A stretch of 64,000 bases of DNA. It comes from Leucobacter chromiireducens. Lineage in GTDB: Bacteria; Actinomycetota; Actinomycetes; Actinomycetales; Microbacteriaceae. This document shows, in pieces, positions 1 through 9,473 of the stretch. Position numbers and translations under genes: made by a program. The notes under the pieces were generated by a model. That model saw only the letters and a list, made by a program, of their open reading frames with translations. It was not told the DNA's origin and ran no database searches. The stretch is taken from the NCBI RefSeq assembly GCF_003917135.1, contig NZ_RPDI01000016.1, positions 1 to 64,000 on the forward strand, in the 5' to 3' direction. Positions within the stretch are counted from its first letter, which is position 1, and each line of letters starts with the position of its first letter.

Positions 1-1339
1 CGCGCCCACGGCCGCCGCGCGAGCGCTTCCGCTTCGCGTTGGCACCGGTGGACGAGCCCTGGCCTGCGGGGTTGTGGCCGGCCGCGCGCTGCTGCGCGGC
101 CTGCGCCTCGGCACGGCGGCGCTCGGTCTCACGCGGGTCGACGCGCGGCGCAACCTCGCCGATCAGCGACAGCACCTCGGGATCGATGCTCGCCGCGTTC
201 GGGTTGACCGGGCGCGGGGTGACGCGGATCTTCGCCGCGCGCATGATCTGGCGCATCTCGCCGCGCTGCTCAGGCAGCACGAGCGTCACAACGTCGCCCT
301 CGTTGCCCGCGCGCGCGGTGCGCCCGGAGCGGTGCAGGTACGCCTTGTGCTCGACCGGGGGATCGATGTGCACCACGAGCTCAACGCCGTCGACGTGGAC
401 GCCGCGCGCGGCGACGTCGGTTGCGACGAGCACTTTCGCCTCGCCGCTCACGAACTCGGCGAGGTTGCGGTCGCGCGCGTTCTGCGACAGGTTGCCCTGC
501 AGCTCGACGGCGGGGATCCCGCGCGCGGTGAGCTGCTTCGCGAGGCGCTTGGCCTGGTGCTTCATGCGGGTGAAGAAGATGCGGCGCGCGGTGCCGGAGG
601 CGAGCGCTTCGATGAGCGCGTCCTTGTCGTCCTTGCCAGCCACCTCGAACACGTGGTGCGTGAGCTGCGGCACCGGAGACTCGGCGGAGTCGACGGAGTG
701 CAGGATCGGGTTGTGGAGGTACTTCTTCACGAGCGCGTCAACGCCGTTGTCGAGCGTGGCGCTGAAGAGGAGGCGCTGCCCAACGCGCGGGGTCTTGTTC
801 AGGATCCGCGTCACGACGGGGAGGAAGCCCATGTCGGCCATGTGGTCCGCCTCGTCGAGCACGGTGATCTCGACTCCGTCGAGCGAGACGAGCCCCTGCT
901 TCATGAGGTCGTCCAGGCGGCCGGGCGCGGCAACCACGATGTCGACGCCGCCCTCGAGCGCGACCTCCTGGCGGCGCTGCGGGATCCCGCCAAAGATGGT
1001 GGTGACCTTCACACCGACGGGATCCGCCAGCATCTTGATGGTCTCGGCGATCTGGGTGACGAGCTCGCGGGTCGGGGCGAGCACGATGGCGCGCGGGCGG
1101 CTGGGGCGCCGCTTCGCGACGACATCCTCGGCGAGGTTCGCGACGAGGGGGATGCCGAAGGCGATCGTCTTGCCCGAGCCGGTGCGGCCGCGGCCGAGCA
1201 CGTCGCGGCCGGCCAGGGTGTCGGGGAGGGTGTCGCGCTGAATCGGGAACGGCGCGGACTTTCCGTTCTTCGCGAGCGCGTCGGCGATGGGAGCCGGCAC
1301 GCCGAGCGAGGCGAACGATGGAGTGGTGTTCTCGGTCAC
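1..1339 (-). CDS. DEAD-box ATP-dependent RNA helicase, 3' end outside window
   Basis: Cytoplasmic RNA helicase that uses ATP to open RNA duplexes. The gene runs leftward off the window edge, leaving about 446 codons visible. From the GTG at 1339 the protein reads MTENTTPSFASLGVPAPIAD, then motif I RTGSGKT, PTRELV, motif II VLDEAD, motif III FSATLD, motif V ATDVAARG and motif VI HRSGRTARAG, so both RecA-like domains are present. The last visible part becomes rich in Arg, Gly and Ala (KRKRSRGGRGR), as in RNA-binding tails of this family. The GTG start has AGAAAGG just upstream. A TAGACT box on the minus strand at 1537-1532 is a candidate -10 and would give an untranslated leader of roughly 185 bases, plausible for a helicase controlled through its own mRNA. 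Confidence 0.93.
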   Translation of the reverse strand, partial: MTENTTPSFASLGVPAPIADALAKNGKSAPFPIQRDTLPDTLAGRDVLGRGRTGSGKTIAFGIPLVANLAEDVVAKRRPSRPRAIVLAPTRELVTQIAETIKMLADPVGVKVTTIFGGIPQRRQEVALEGGVDIVVAAPGRLDDLMKQGLVSLDGVEITVLDEADHMADMGFLPVVTRILNKTPRVGQRLLFSATLDNGVDALVKKYLHNPILHSVDSAESPVPQLTHHVFEVAGKDDKDALIEALASGTARRIFFTRMKHQAKRLAKQLTARGIPAVELQGNLSQNARDRNLAEFVSGEAKVLVATDVAARGVHVDGVELVVHIDPPVEHKAYLHRSGRTARAGNEGDVVTLVLPEQRGEMRQIMRAAKIRVTPRPVNPNAASIDPEVLSLIGEVAPRVDPRETERRRAEAQAAQQRAAGHNPAGQGSSTGANAKRKRSRGGRGR

Positions 1340-1693
1340 TGGGACCTTTCTGCAGTGATGCAGCGCGCTGCGGACGGATGCCATGCCGAGGGGCGGACGC
1401 GGGCTGCGGGAATCGGCGAGTGCGCGGGATCGCGCAGTCGTTCGCCGCGAATGCTCCTGCGGCCCGCGAAACTGGTGCGAGCGGCTGAACGTCAGCGACG
1501 CTGGGCGGGAAGAACACGCCCTGAGTGACACAGTCTAGCGCGTGTCGCAGTGAAACCTCGGTGGACCGGGAAATTCTCTGGAATGTCTGCGGTGCGCGGT
1601 AGCGTCATCACGACGGCCGAGACTGCCCGGCCGAGCCACACACCACGATCGAACCCATCCACCAGAATCGAACCAACACACGAGAGGGGCGCC
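1340..1693. other. Intergenic region between two divergent helicase genes
   Basis: This 354-base stretch separates the leftward DEAD-box gene from the rightward nuclease-helicase gene. I see no convincing coding sequence; open frames here are short extensions or antisense shadows. It must hold both promoters: TAGACT (minus strand, 1537-1532) is a candidate -10 for the DEAD-box gene. No palindrome or riboswitch-like fold stands out. Confidence 0.5.
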
Positions 1694-4600
1694 GTGTTTC
1701 TGCAGCAGCGAACGGACGGTGGCGAGCGCGTCGTCACGAGCGCGAGCGATCTGACAGCGGCCAGCGCGTGCGAGTTTGCCTTTCTCCGGCGCGCGGACGC
1801 GAAGTTCGGCCGGGACGTCGTGGTGCCCCCTGACGATGATCCGATGCTGGCTCGCGCCGCGCGGCTCGGCGATGCGCACGAGGAGCGAACGCTCGACGCG
1901 TACCGGCGTGAGCTCGGCGCGGGATCCATCGGTCGCGCGGGTGGTGTCGTGGAGATTCCGCGCCCGGAGAGCGTCGGCGAGGCGGACCTCGGCGCGGTCG
2001 CGGCGCTCACCGCCTCCGCGCTGGCCGGGGCGGCCGATGTGGTGTTTCAGGCGACGTTCTTCGATCCAGCGCAGCGCAGGGCCGCCGCTGGCGAGATGGA
2101 GATCGGCTTCGTCGGCTTCGCCGACTTCCTGCGGCGGACGGTGGACGGCGCGTACGAGGTCGAGGACACGAAACTTGCGCGCCGGGCGCGGGTGAGCGCG
2201 CTCATGCAGCTCGCGGCATATGCCGAGCAGCTCGCGCGCATCGGGGTTCCCGTCGAGACGGAGGCCACGCTCATCCTGGGCGACGGCGCACGCTCACGCC
2301 ACCGCATCGCCGACATCGCTCCCGTGTTTCGCGCGCGCCGCGCGCGCCTGCACCGGCTCATCCTCGATCGTGCGAGCGCCGTCGGACCGGACGGCACGCG
2401 CGCGAGTGCGCGGCCCATCGCGTGGGGTACGGACGGGGTCACCGCGTGCGGGCGGTGCGAGGTGTGCGCACCGGAGATCGAGCGCACGCGGGATCCGCTG
2501 CTCATCGCGGGCATCCGGGGCACCCAACGTGACGCGCTCCGCGCCGCCGGGCTCACCACGATCGAGCTCGTCGCTGCGGAGCTGCCGCGCGTGGTGGCCG
2601 GCGAAACCGTTGTGGCTGGCGTGCGTCAGGCCACGCTCACGAAGCTCGCCGCTCAGGCCGAAGCGCAGGTGGGCGCCGTGAGCGGCGGGCCGCCGCCCGT
2701 GCGCGTCGTCGCGCCGGAGGCGCTCGCCGCGATCCCCGAGCCAAACCCCGGCGATCTGTTCTTCGACTTCGAGGGTGACCCGCTCTACCGGGAGCCGGGG
2801 GACGCCGGATCCGCGCGCTGGGGCATCGACTACCTCTTCGGTTTCGTTGACGTTGGCGAGCGCTTCACCGGGCTCTGGGCGCACGATCTCGCCGCGGAAC
2901 GCGCGGCGCTCGAGCGGTTCCTTGCACTCGTTGCCGAGCGCCGCGCCGCGTACCCCGGCATGCGGATCTACCACTACGCGGCGTACGAGCGGACGCACCT
3001 CCTCAGCATCGCCGCGCGCCACGGCGTCGGCGAGACCGAGGTCGATGCGCTGCTGCGCGACGACGTGCTCATCGACCTCTTCCCGATTGTGCGCCGCGCG
3101 CTTCTCGTCGGGGCCCGCTCGTACTCGATCAAGAAGCTCGAACCGCTCCACATGGGCGACGAGCTCCGCGACGAGGCTGGCGTCACCACCGCGGCCCAAT
3201 CGGTCACGGAGTACGCCGACGCGACCGCGCAGCTCGCGAGCGCTGATCCTGCGGCGCGGGCCGCCGGCGCGGCTCGGCTCGACGCCATCGCCGACTACAA
3301 CCGCTACGACTGCGTCTCGACGCTGCGCCTGCGTGACTGGCTCCTCGGCATCGCGCGGCAGCACGGGGTCTCGCCGGCGCCCCGGGCCGAAGCCGACGCG
3401 GAGCACCAGTTCGACGTGAGCGGGCTCGCGCAGGCGCTCACCCGGCACGCCAGCCACGCCCCCGACCCGCGCGACCGGGTGGCCGCGGCCCTCGCTGGCA
3501 GCGCGATCGATTACCACGCGCGCGAGCGCAAGTCGTTCTGGTGGGAGCACTTCGCACGGCTCGTCGAGCCGATCGAGGAGTGGGCGGACACCCGGGACGT
3601 GCTGGTCGTCGACCCCGCGCTCAGCCGCGTCGAGGAATCATGGCATACCCCGCCACGTGGCCGCGTGCAGCGGCGCACCCTGCGCCTCGCCGGGGAGCTC
3701 GCGCCGGGCAGCTCGGCAAAGTCCGGCGGCGAGGTGTTCCTGGTGTACGCCGCGCCAGCGCCGTTCCGGGATCCGCGCACCGGCCCTGGCGAGCGCACCG
3801 CGCGGCTCGCTCGCGTCCTGGACCGCGACGAGCGGGGCCTCCTCGTCGCGGAGACGCTGCCGCGCGACGCTGCGGAGTACGCCACGCTGCCCATCGCGGT
3901 GACCCCGGGGCCGCCACCCAACGAGGGACAGCAGCGGGTGGCCATCGAGGAGTGGGGGCAGGAATACGCCGACGCGCTCGCGGCAGGGTATGAGCTCGCG
4001 GACCCCGTCGTTGGGCTTTTGCGCCGGGACCGGCCGCGGCTCACGGGCGGCGTGCCGCTGATCCAGCCGGCCTCCGACGAGGCGCTCACCGCAGGGGGCG
4101 GCGAGGAGAGCGCGCGCACCATCGGCGCGGTGATCGCGAGCCTGCGCCGGCTCGACCGGTCGGCGCTCGCCGTGCAGGGGCCGCCCGGCACGGGGAAGAC
4201 CTACCTGGCCGCGCGCGTCATTCGGACGCTCGTCGAGCGCGACGGTTGGCGCATCGGCGTGGTGGCCCAGTCGCACCGTGTCGTCGAGAACGTCCTCGAG
4301 GGTGTGGTTGCGGCAGGACTTCACCCCGGGGCGGTCGGCAAAGTGCCGCAGGGCGGCGCGCTCGCGCCCGACGCCGCGGAACCGCCGTACACCGTGCTCG
4401 GGAGAAACGGGCACGGCGCCTTCCTCCGAGACAACGCGGAGCTGGGGCGCGGCTGCGTGGTCGGCGGCACCGCGTGGGACTTCAGCAACGGCGCGCGCTT
4501 CCCGCGCCGCGGGCTCGACCTGCTCGTCATCGACGAGGCCGGGCAGTTCTCGCTCGCGCCGACGATCGCGGCATCCGTGGCCGCGCAGCGGCTTCTCCTA

Positions 4601-5341
4601 CTCGGCGACCCGCAGCAGTTGCCGCAGGTCTCACAGGGCACGCACCCCGAACCCGTCGACACCTCCGCGCTCGCCTGGCTCATCGGCGACCACGACACCA
4701 TCCCGGCCGCACAGGGCTACTTCCTCGCGGAGACCCGGCGCATGCGCCCGGAGCTCACGGAGGTGATCTCCGAACTGTCGTACGAGGGGCGACTCCACGC
4801 GCACCCGAGTGCGAGCGCGCGGAGCGTAGACGGCGCGGGGCCGGCCGGCCTCGTGTGGCACCCGGTTGCCCACCGCGGCAACGCGACCTTCTCCCCGGAG
4901 GAGGCCGACACCGTGGTCGCGCTCGTGCGTGCCGCGTGCGCTGGCACGCTCACCGAGGGCGCCGCCCAGCCGCGCCAGCTCAGCACGAGCGACATCATCG
5001 TGGTGGCCGCCTACAACGCGCAGGTCGAGTGCGTGTCCGACGCGCTCGCTGCTGCAGGGATCGCCGGGGTGCGCGTCGGCACCGTCGACCGATTCCAGGG
5101 CATGGAAGCGGCGCTCGCGATCGTCACGCTCGCCGCGTCGAGCCCCGAGGACGTGCCGCGGGGCCTGGAATTCCTGCTCATGCGCAACCGGCTGAACGTC
5201 GCGCTCAGTCGCGCGCAGTGGGCCGCGCACCTGGTGTCCTCGGATCGGCTCGGCGATGGCCTCCCCGGCACTGCCGAGGGGCTCGCTGCGCTCTCGGGAT
5301 ATCTCCGCCTCACCGAGCGCGCCGAGGCGGCCATACACTGA
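1694..5341 (+). CDS. TM0106-type RecB-like nuclease fused to superfamily 1 helicase
   Basis: About 1215 aa. The N-terminal part is a RecB-like nuclease module: an early CEFAFLRR segment, a Cys cluster ACGRCEVC near residue 250, the acidic motif FFDFEGDP near residue 355 and NRYDCVSTLRLRDWL near 535. The C-terminal part is a Dna2/UvrD-like helicase: Walker A GPPGTGKT near residue 828, Walker B VIDEAG near 945, VDRFQGME near 1131 and NRLNVALSRAQ close to the end. This order matches the TM0106 family of putative nucleases joined to an AAA helicase. The real substrate is unknown; DNA repair or processing is inferred. The GTG at 1694 is preferred over an in-frame GTG at 1550 because GAGAGGGG precedes it and family-like sequence begins there. 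Confidence 0.88.
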   Translation: MFLQQRTDGGERVVTSASDLTAASACEFAFLRRADAKFGRDVVVPPDDDPMLARAARLGDAHEERTLDAYRRELGAGSIGRAGGVVEIPRPESVGEADLGAVAALTASALAGAADVVFQATFFDPAQRRAAAGEMEIGFVGFADFLRRTVDGAYEVEDTKLARRARVSALMQLAAYAEQLARIGVPVETEATLILGDGARSRHRIADIAPVFRARRARLHRLILDRASAVGPDGTRASARPIAWGTDGVTACGRCEVCAPEIERTRDPLLIAGIRGTQRDALRAAGLTTIELVAAELPRVVAGETVVAGVRQATLTKLAAQAEAQVGAVSGGPPPVRVVAPEALAAIPEPNPGDLFFDFEGDPLYREPGDAGSARWGIDYLFGFVDVGERFTGLWAHDLAAERAALERFLALVAERRAAYPGMRIYHYAAYERTHLLSIAARHGVGETEVDALLRDDVLIDLFPIVRRALLVGARSYSIKKLEPLHMGDELRDEAGVTTAAQSVTEYADATAQLASADPAARAAGAARLDAIADYNRYDCVSTLRLRDWLLGIARQHGVSPAPRAEADAEHQFDVSGLAQALTRHASHAPDPRDRVAAALAGSAIDYHARERKSFWWEHFARLVEPIEEWADTRDVLVVDPALSRVEESWHTPPRGRVQRRTLRLAGELAPGSSAKSGGEVFLVYAAPAPFRDPRTGPGERTARLARVLDRDERGLLVAETLPRDAAEYATLPIAVTPGPPPNEGQQRVAIEEWGQEYADALAAGYELADPVVGLLRRDRPRLTGGVPLIQPASDEALTAGGGEESARTIGAVIASLRRLDRSALAVQGPPGTGKTYLAARVIRTLVERDGWRIGVVAQSHRVVENVLEGVVAAGLHPGAVGKVPQGGALAPDAAEPPYTVLGRNGHGAFLRDNAELGRGCVVGGTAWDFSNGARFPRRGLDLLVIDEAGQFSLAPTIAASVAAQRLLLLGDPQQLPQVSQGTHPEPVDTSALAWLIGDHDTIPAAQGYFLAETRRMRPELTEVISELSYEGRLHAHPSASARSVDGAGPAGLVWHPVAHRGNATFSPEEADTVVALVRAACAGTLTEGAAQPRQLSTSDIIVVAAYNAQVECVSDALAAAGIAGVRVGTVDRFQGMEAALAIVTLAASSPEDVPRGLEFLLMRNRLNVALSRAQWAAHLVSSDRLGDGLPGTAEGLAALSGYLRLTERAEAAIH

Positions 5342-5345
5342 GCCC

Positions 5346-6491
5346 ATGAACTCCGTCACCACGAAGCGCGCACGGCGCGCCCTCGACACCCTGTTCGAGG
5401 TCCTGTACCCCGGACAGGAGAGTATTCGGGACTCGGCGCAGACACGCCGCGAGGGTCGCGCGTTCGTCGCCGCGCTGATCGCCGGGCTGCTCGGGCTGGT
5501 CACGAGCCTCATCGCGTTTCACGGCCCCGTGCCGATCTGGGGCGCGGTGTCGCCGGGCAGCATCGGACTGATCCTCGCCGCGTGCGCCGCCGCAGGCGGC
5601 GCCGTGGCCGAGTCCCTCCGCGCGCCGATCCCGCCGGTGCCCGGTTGGCCGCGCGGCGCGGTCCGCGCGCAGGCCATCGTCAACGCGCTCGCCATTGCCC
5701 TCGTGCACGCCGGTATCGCGGTCCTCGCGGTGGGGCTCACCATCGCGGTCCTCATGCGCGGCTTCACCGGGCTCGAGGTCGACGCGTTCACGAGCGTCAT
5801 GATCACCGTGCTGCTCGGCGCGGCAGCAGCGTACGCCGGCACGCTCTCGGGGGGCGAGCTCACCACCTCGCGACTCTCCACACTGTTCGCGGTGTTCATG
5901 ACCGGCGGCGTGCTCGTCGCGATGCTCAGCACGAGCGACGCCGAATGGTGGCGCCTGCACTTCAGCGAGCTCGGGGTCGGGGACAGCCTGAGCAGCACCG
6001 TATTCAACGCCACGCTCATCGTCGGCGGCATGCTCATGGCCTCGCTCGGCTCGCTCATCGCAAGTTCGCTGAGCGTGTGGGCGAGCGCAGCGCCGCCGAG
6101 CCGCACCCGGAATGTGCGTCTCGTGCAGCTCGCTTTCGTCGGGGTGGGCATCGGGCTCGCCGGCGTCGGGCTCGTTCCCGTGAACGTCAGCCTGATCGCG
6201 CACAACACGTTCGCGACGGGCATGGCGGTGGTCTTCGGCGCCCTCCTCATCGGCCTGCGCTGGATCCTCGACGGTTTCTCCCGCACCTTCCTGCTGTTCT
6301 CCGACGTGACGCTCATCGGCATCGCGTTCTCGGCGCTGCTCTTCTGGCCCATCGGCTACTACAACCTGGCGGCGTTCGAGCTCGTCGCCGCTGGCATCAT
6401 CTTCGCCTGGCTCGTCATCTTCCTCCGCCACCTCGACGCCGCCGTGCCGCACAGCCAGCAGCTCCCCGAACGCGCGGTCGATGCAGGATAA
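5346..6491 (+). CDS. DUF998-like multi-pass membrane protein
   Basis: 381 aa with about nine or ten hydrophobic segments, so an integral membrane protein. The middle segment WWRLHFSELG followed by a FNATLIVGG stretch resembles DUF998 proteins; the function is unknown. There is no signal peptide beyond the membrane helices, and the N-terminal 30 residues are charged and probably cytoplasmic. The ATG at 5346 lies only four bases after the stop of the nuclease-helicase, which suggests cotranscription. However, TACACT at 5334-5339 sits exactly six bases before the ATG, so an internal leaderless promoter is also likely. An in-frame upstream start at 5256 would overlap the previous gene and is rejected. 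Confidence 0.75.
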   Translation: MNSVTTKRARRALDTLFEVLYPGQESIRDSAQTRREGRAFVAALIAGLLGLVTSLIAFHGPVPIWGAVSPGSIGLILAACAAAGGAVAESLRAPIPPVPGWPRGAVRAQAIVNALAIALVHAGIAVLAVGLTIAVLMRGFTGLEVDAFTSVMITVLLGAAAAYAGTLSGGELTTSRLSTLFAVFMTGGVLVAMLSTSDAEWWRLHFSELGVGDSLSSTVFNATLIVGGMLMASLGSLIASSLSVWASAAPPSRTRNVRLVQLAFVGVGIGLAGVGLVPVNVSLIAHNTFATGMAVVFGALLIGLRWILDGFSRTFLLFSDVTLIGIAFSALLFWPIGYYNLAAFELVAAGIIFAWLVIFLRHLDAAVPHSQQLPERAVDAG

Positions 6492-6500
6492 CGTGGAGGC

Positions 6501-7730
6501 ATGATGACACCAGGTGGCCCCTTCAAGACCCCGCCGCCGCGACGGCTCCCCGCGTCGCCCGTCGGCCCGCAGCTCGCAGCCTCGGCGCGCTCGCACATCC
6601 CCGCCTTCGAGGTCATGCAGATCACCGACGAGGTCGCGCGCCGCCGCGCGGCCGGACACGACATCGTCTCGCTCTGCGCCGGCGAGCCCAGCGCGCGCCC
6701 CGCGCCCGGCACGCTCAAGCCGGCCGGCTACACGGGTCCGCTCGGCACCACACCGCTCCGCGAGGCGATCGCCGGCCACTACCGGTCCTGGTACAGCGTT
6801 GACGTCGATCCCGGCTCGGTCGCCGTGACCACCGGCTCGTCCGGGGCCTTCCAACTGGTATTCCTCGCGGCGTTCGATCCGGGCGACCGCGTCGCGCTCG
6901 CGAGCCCCGGGTACCCCGCCTACCGCAACATCCTCACCGCCCTCGGCGTCCAGGTGATCGAGATCCCCACCGGGCCGGACACGCGCTACCAGCCCACCCC
7001 CGAACTGCTCGCGGCCGCAGCCGCGGAGCACGGCGCGCTCGCCGGGCTCGTGCTCGCCTCGCCGGCCAACCCGACCGGTACGATGCTCGGACGCAGCGCG
7101 CTCACCGGCCTCGTCGACTGGTGCGTTGCGAACAGCGTGCGCATCATCAGCGACGAGATCTACCACGGCATCACGTTCCCCGAGGCGGGCGATCCCGATC
7201 CGCGCGGTGTGACGCTGCGCGAGCTCGACCCGGAGTCGGTGGTGATCAACTCGTTCTCGAAGTACTGGGGGATGACCGGCTGGCGGCTGGGCTGGGCGGT
7301 GCTGCCGCAGACGCTCATCGGTCCCGTCGAGGCGCTCGCCTCCAACTTCGCGCTGTCGCCACCCGCGCCAGCGCAGGAGCTCGCGCTCACCGCGTTCACC
7401 GCGGAGAGCTACGCGGAGCGCGACGCGATCGTCGCCGGCTTCGCGCGTGCGCGCGCCCTCATCCTCGACGCGGCCCCCGCGCTGAACTGGGGCGCAGCCG
7501 CGCCGTCGGACGGCGCGTTCTACTACTACTCCGAGCTCGGGCCGCAGCTCGAGCGCTTCGCGGACTCGTCAGCATACGCCCGCGCGCTCCTCGAACGCGG
7601 CGACGTCGCTGTGGTGCCAGGCACCGACTTCGACCCGGTCGCCGGGCACCGCGCCGTCCGCCTCTCATACGCGGCGGGGGAGAGCGCGGTCGCCGAGGCG
7701 CTCGATCGGATCCTCCGCTTCCAGGCGTAG
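6501..7730 (+). CDS. PLP-dependent class I/II aminotransferase
   Basis: 409 aa, fold-type I aminotransferase of the aspartate aminotransferase family, cytoplasmic. Visible marks are the substrate-site SLCAGEPSA near the N terminus, the PLP-phosphate region TTGSSGAFQ, ASPANPTGTM, DEIYHGI and the Schiff-base lysine K254 in NSFSKYWGMTGWRLGW. The amino donor and acceptor cannot be told from sequence. Two adjacent ATGs (6501 and 6504) compete. TAACGT at 6489-6494, overlapping the previous stop codon, lies six bases before the first ATG and suggests a leaderless message starting there; GGAGG at 6495-6499 would instead favour the second ATG on a read-through transcript. A convergent hairpin follows the gene. 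Confidence 0.9.
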   Translation: MMTPGGPFKTPPPRRLPASPVGPQLAASARSHIPAFEVMQITDEVARRRAAGHDIVSLCAGEPSARPAPGTLKPAGYTGPLGTTPLREAIAGHYRSWYSVDVDPGSVAVTTGSSGAFQLVFLAAFDPGDRVALASPGYPAYRNILTALGVQVIEIPTGPDTRYQPTPELLAAAAAEHGALAGLVLASPANPTGTMLGRSALTGLVDWCVANSVRIISDEIYHGITFPEAGDPDPRGVTLRELDPESVVINSFSKYWGMTGWRLGWAVLPQTLIGPVEALASNFALSPPAPAQELALTAFTAESYAERDAIVAGFARARALILDAAPALNWGAAAPSDGAFYYYSELGPQLERFADSSAYARALLERGDVAVVPGTDFDPVAGHRAVRLSYAAGESAVAEALDRILRFQA

Positions 7731-7732
7731 CG

Positions 7733-7764
7733 CGTCGGCGGGTGCGGACGCACCCACCGACGCG
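7733..7764. terminator. Hairpin terminator between convergent genes
   Basis: Inverted repeat with outer stem CGTCGG/CCGACG and inner stem GGGTGC/GCACCC around a GGAC loop, with one C/A mismatch. It lies in the 72-base gap between the rightward aminotransferase and the leftward hyuB-like gene and could stop both transcripts. There is no T-run, as is common in high-GC actinobacteria. Confidence 0.6.
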
Positions 7765-7802
7765 CACTGCGCGCCCAGGCCGGACTGCGCGCCCCGGCCC
7801 GG

Positions 7803-9473
7803 CTACTCGCCCGGCTCGAGCCGCCCCGCGCGCGCGTCCCACGCGCGCAGCTCGCCGCTCCGAGCCGCCGGATCGCCGTAGCCACCGCCGCCAGCGGTCT
7901 CCACGCGGACGACCGCGCCTGCGGGCAGCACCCTGGACGTCTTCATCGGGTGATCGACGACCGCGCCGTCGGGGTCGAAGACGGTGATGCGCGTCGGGGC
8001 GGCCGCCTCGCCTCCGGCGGCGCCAGCCGGCGCGAACCGGGCGTCAGTCTGCTCCGCGTAGAAGGTGGCGTGCTGCGGGTGGTCGAGGATCTCGTACTCG
8101 CGCACGAGCCCCAGGCCGCCGTTGTACTCGCCGCGTCCCTGCGATCCCGGTCGAAACTCGGTGCGCCGCACGCGGATGCGGTAGTTCGTCTCGACGACCT
8201 CGGTCGGCATCACCCCGACGTTCGACATATAGGTGTCCACGCCGTCGATGCCGTCGCCCGTCGGTGTGGCGCCCGTCCCGCCGCCCACCACGTCGGCCAT
8301 CACCGAGGCGCGGCCGGTGCGCGGGTGCGTCGATCCGACGTTGAAGCTGAAGAAGGAGACCGTGCTCGACGCGACGGCGCGATCCGGCCAGATCGCCTGC
8401 ATCGCGCGAATCAGGGTGTCGGCCAGGCGCTGACACGAGTTGTGCCTGATCGACACTGCGGCGGGCGGCAGCGGATTCACGACGCTGCCCTGCGGCGCGG
8501 TGATGTCGAGCGTGCGCAGCAGACCATCGTTCGAGCTGAGCCCCGGCGCGATCACGCACCGCACCGCGTAGACGAGGCCAGCGCGCGCGCTCGCCCACGG
8601 GATATTCATCGCCCCGGCCGTCTGCGGGTCGCAGCCGGAGAGATCGATGTGGAGCCGGCCGCCACGCTTCTCGATGCGCGCGTGGATGCGGGTCGGGTCG
8701 CCGCCGCGGCCGTCGTCGTCGAGCGAGCCCTCGGCTTCGCCGACCCCATCGGGGAGCTGCTCGAGCAGTCGGGTGACCGCGGTCTCGACGGTGTCGAGCA
8801 TGCGCTCCATCACGGTGAGGAGCACGTCGCGTCCGTACAGTGCGATGAGCTCGTGCACCCGCTCCTCGCCGAGTCTGCATGAGGCGCGCTGCGCGCGGAG
8901 ATCGCTGAGCGTCGAGAGCGGGTCGCGGAAGTTCTCGGACATCACCGCGACGAGGTCCTCGTTCTCCACGCCCGCGATGGACAGGCGAACGGGCGGGAAC
9001 ACGACGCCCTCGCCGAACAGCTCGGTGAGCTCCGGGCCCTCGCTGCCGGGGTTCACGCCCCCGACGTCGATGTGGTGCGCCGCGGTGCCCGCCCAGGCAA
9101 TGAGCGCGCCGTCGTGGAAGACGGGGATCACGATGTTGACGTCGGGCAGGTGCATGGCGCCCTGGTAGGGGTGGTTGCAGATGTACGCGTCGTGCTCCTG
9201 GATCCGCCCGTCCCAGCGGGCGAGGATCGACTTCACGACGAGCGACATCGCGCCGAGCTGCGCTGGGATGTAGTCGGCCTGGGCGACGAGCTCGCCGCTC
9301 GCGGAGAAGATCGCGCAGGAGAAGTCGTCCATGTCGCGGATGATGGGGCTGTAGCTGGAGCGCTTCAGAACGCTGCCCATCTCCTCGGCCGCGGACTGCA
9401 GCGCGGCAGCGGCAACCTCGAACGTGACCGCGTCGAGCGCGATCGTCTCAGGGGTGGTGCTGGTGGGGGTCAT
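7803..9473 (-). CDS. hyuB: HyuB-type hydantoinase/oxoprolinase/carboxylase beta subunit
   Basis: 556 aa, hydantoinase B family (N-methylhydantoinase beta, 5-oxoprolinase C-half, acetone/acetophenone carboxylase subunits). It works as a complex with the HyuA-type protein, which uses ATP to activate the substrate. Typical stretches are KRSSYSPIIRDMDDFSCAIF near the N terminus, ADYIPAQLGAM, NHPYQGAMHLPD and GGGGYGDP at the C terminus. Its ATG (9473-9471) overlaps the hyuA stop in an ATGA junction, so the two are translationally coupled and the start is firm; a longer open frame upstream is only read-through. Whether it hydrolyses a cyclic amide or carboxylates a ketone cannot be decided from sequence. 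Confidence 0.9.
   Translation of the reverse strand: MTPTSTTPETIALDAVTFEVAAAALQSAAEEMGSVLKRSSYSPIIRDMDDFSCAIFSASGELVAQADYIPAQLGAMSLVVKSILARWDGRIQEHDAYICNHPYQGAMHLPDVNIVIPVFHDGALIAWAGTAAHHIDVGGVNPGSEGPELTELFGEGVVFPPVRLSIAGVENEDLVAVMSENFRDPLSTLSDLRAQRASCRLGEERVHELIALYGRDVLLTVMERMLDTVETAVTRLLEQLPDGVGEAEGSLDDDGRGGDPTRIHARIEKRGGRLHIDLSGCDPQTAGAMNIPWASARAGLVYAVRCVIAPGLSSNDGLLRTLDITAPQGSVVNPLPPAAVSIRHNSCQRLADTLIRAMQAIWPDRAVASSTVSFFSFNVGSTHPRTGRASVMADVVGGGTGATPTGDGIDGVDTYMSNVGVMPTEVVETNYRIRVRRTEFRPGSQGRGEYNGGLGLVREYEILDHPQHATFYAEQTDARFAPAGAAGGEAAAPTRITVFDPDGAVVDHPMKTSRVLPAGAVVRVETAGGGGYGDPAARSGELRAWDARAGRLEPGE

Noticed and set aside
5310-7166. Minus-strand 618-codon frame opposite the membrane protein and aminotransferase
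   Set aside because: Shadow of two plus-strand genes with recognisable features.
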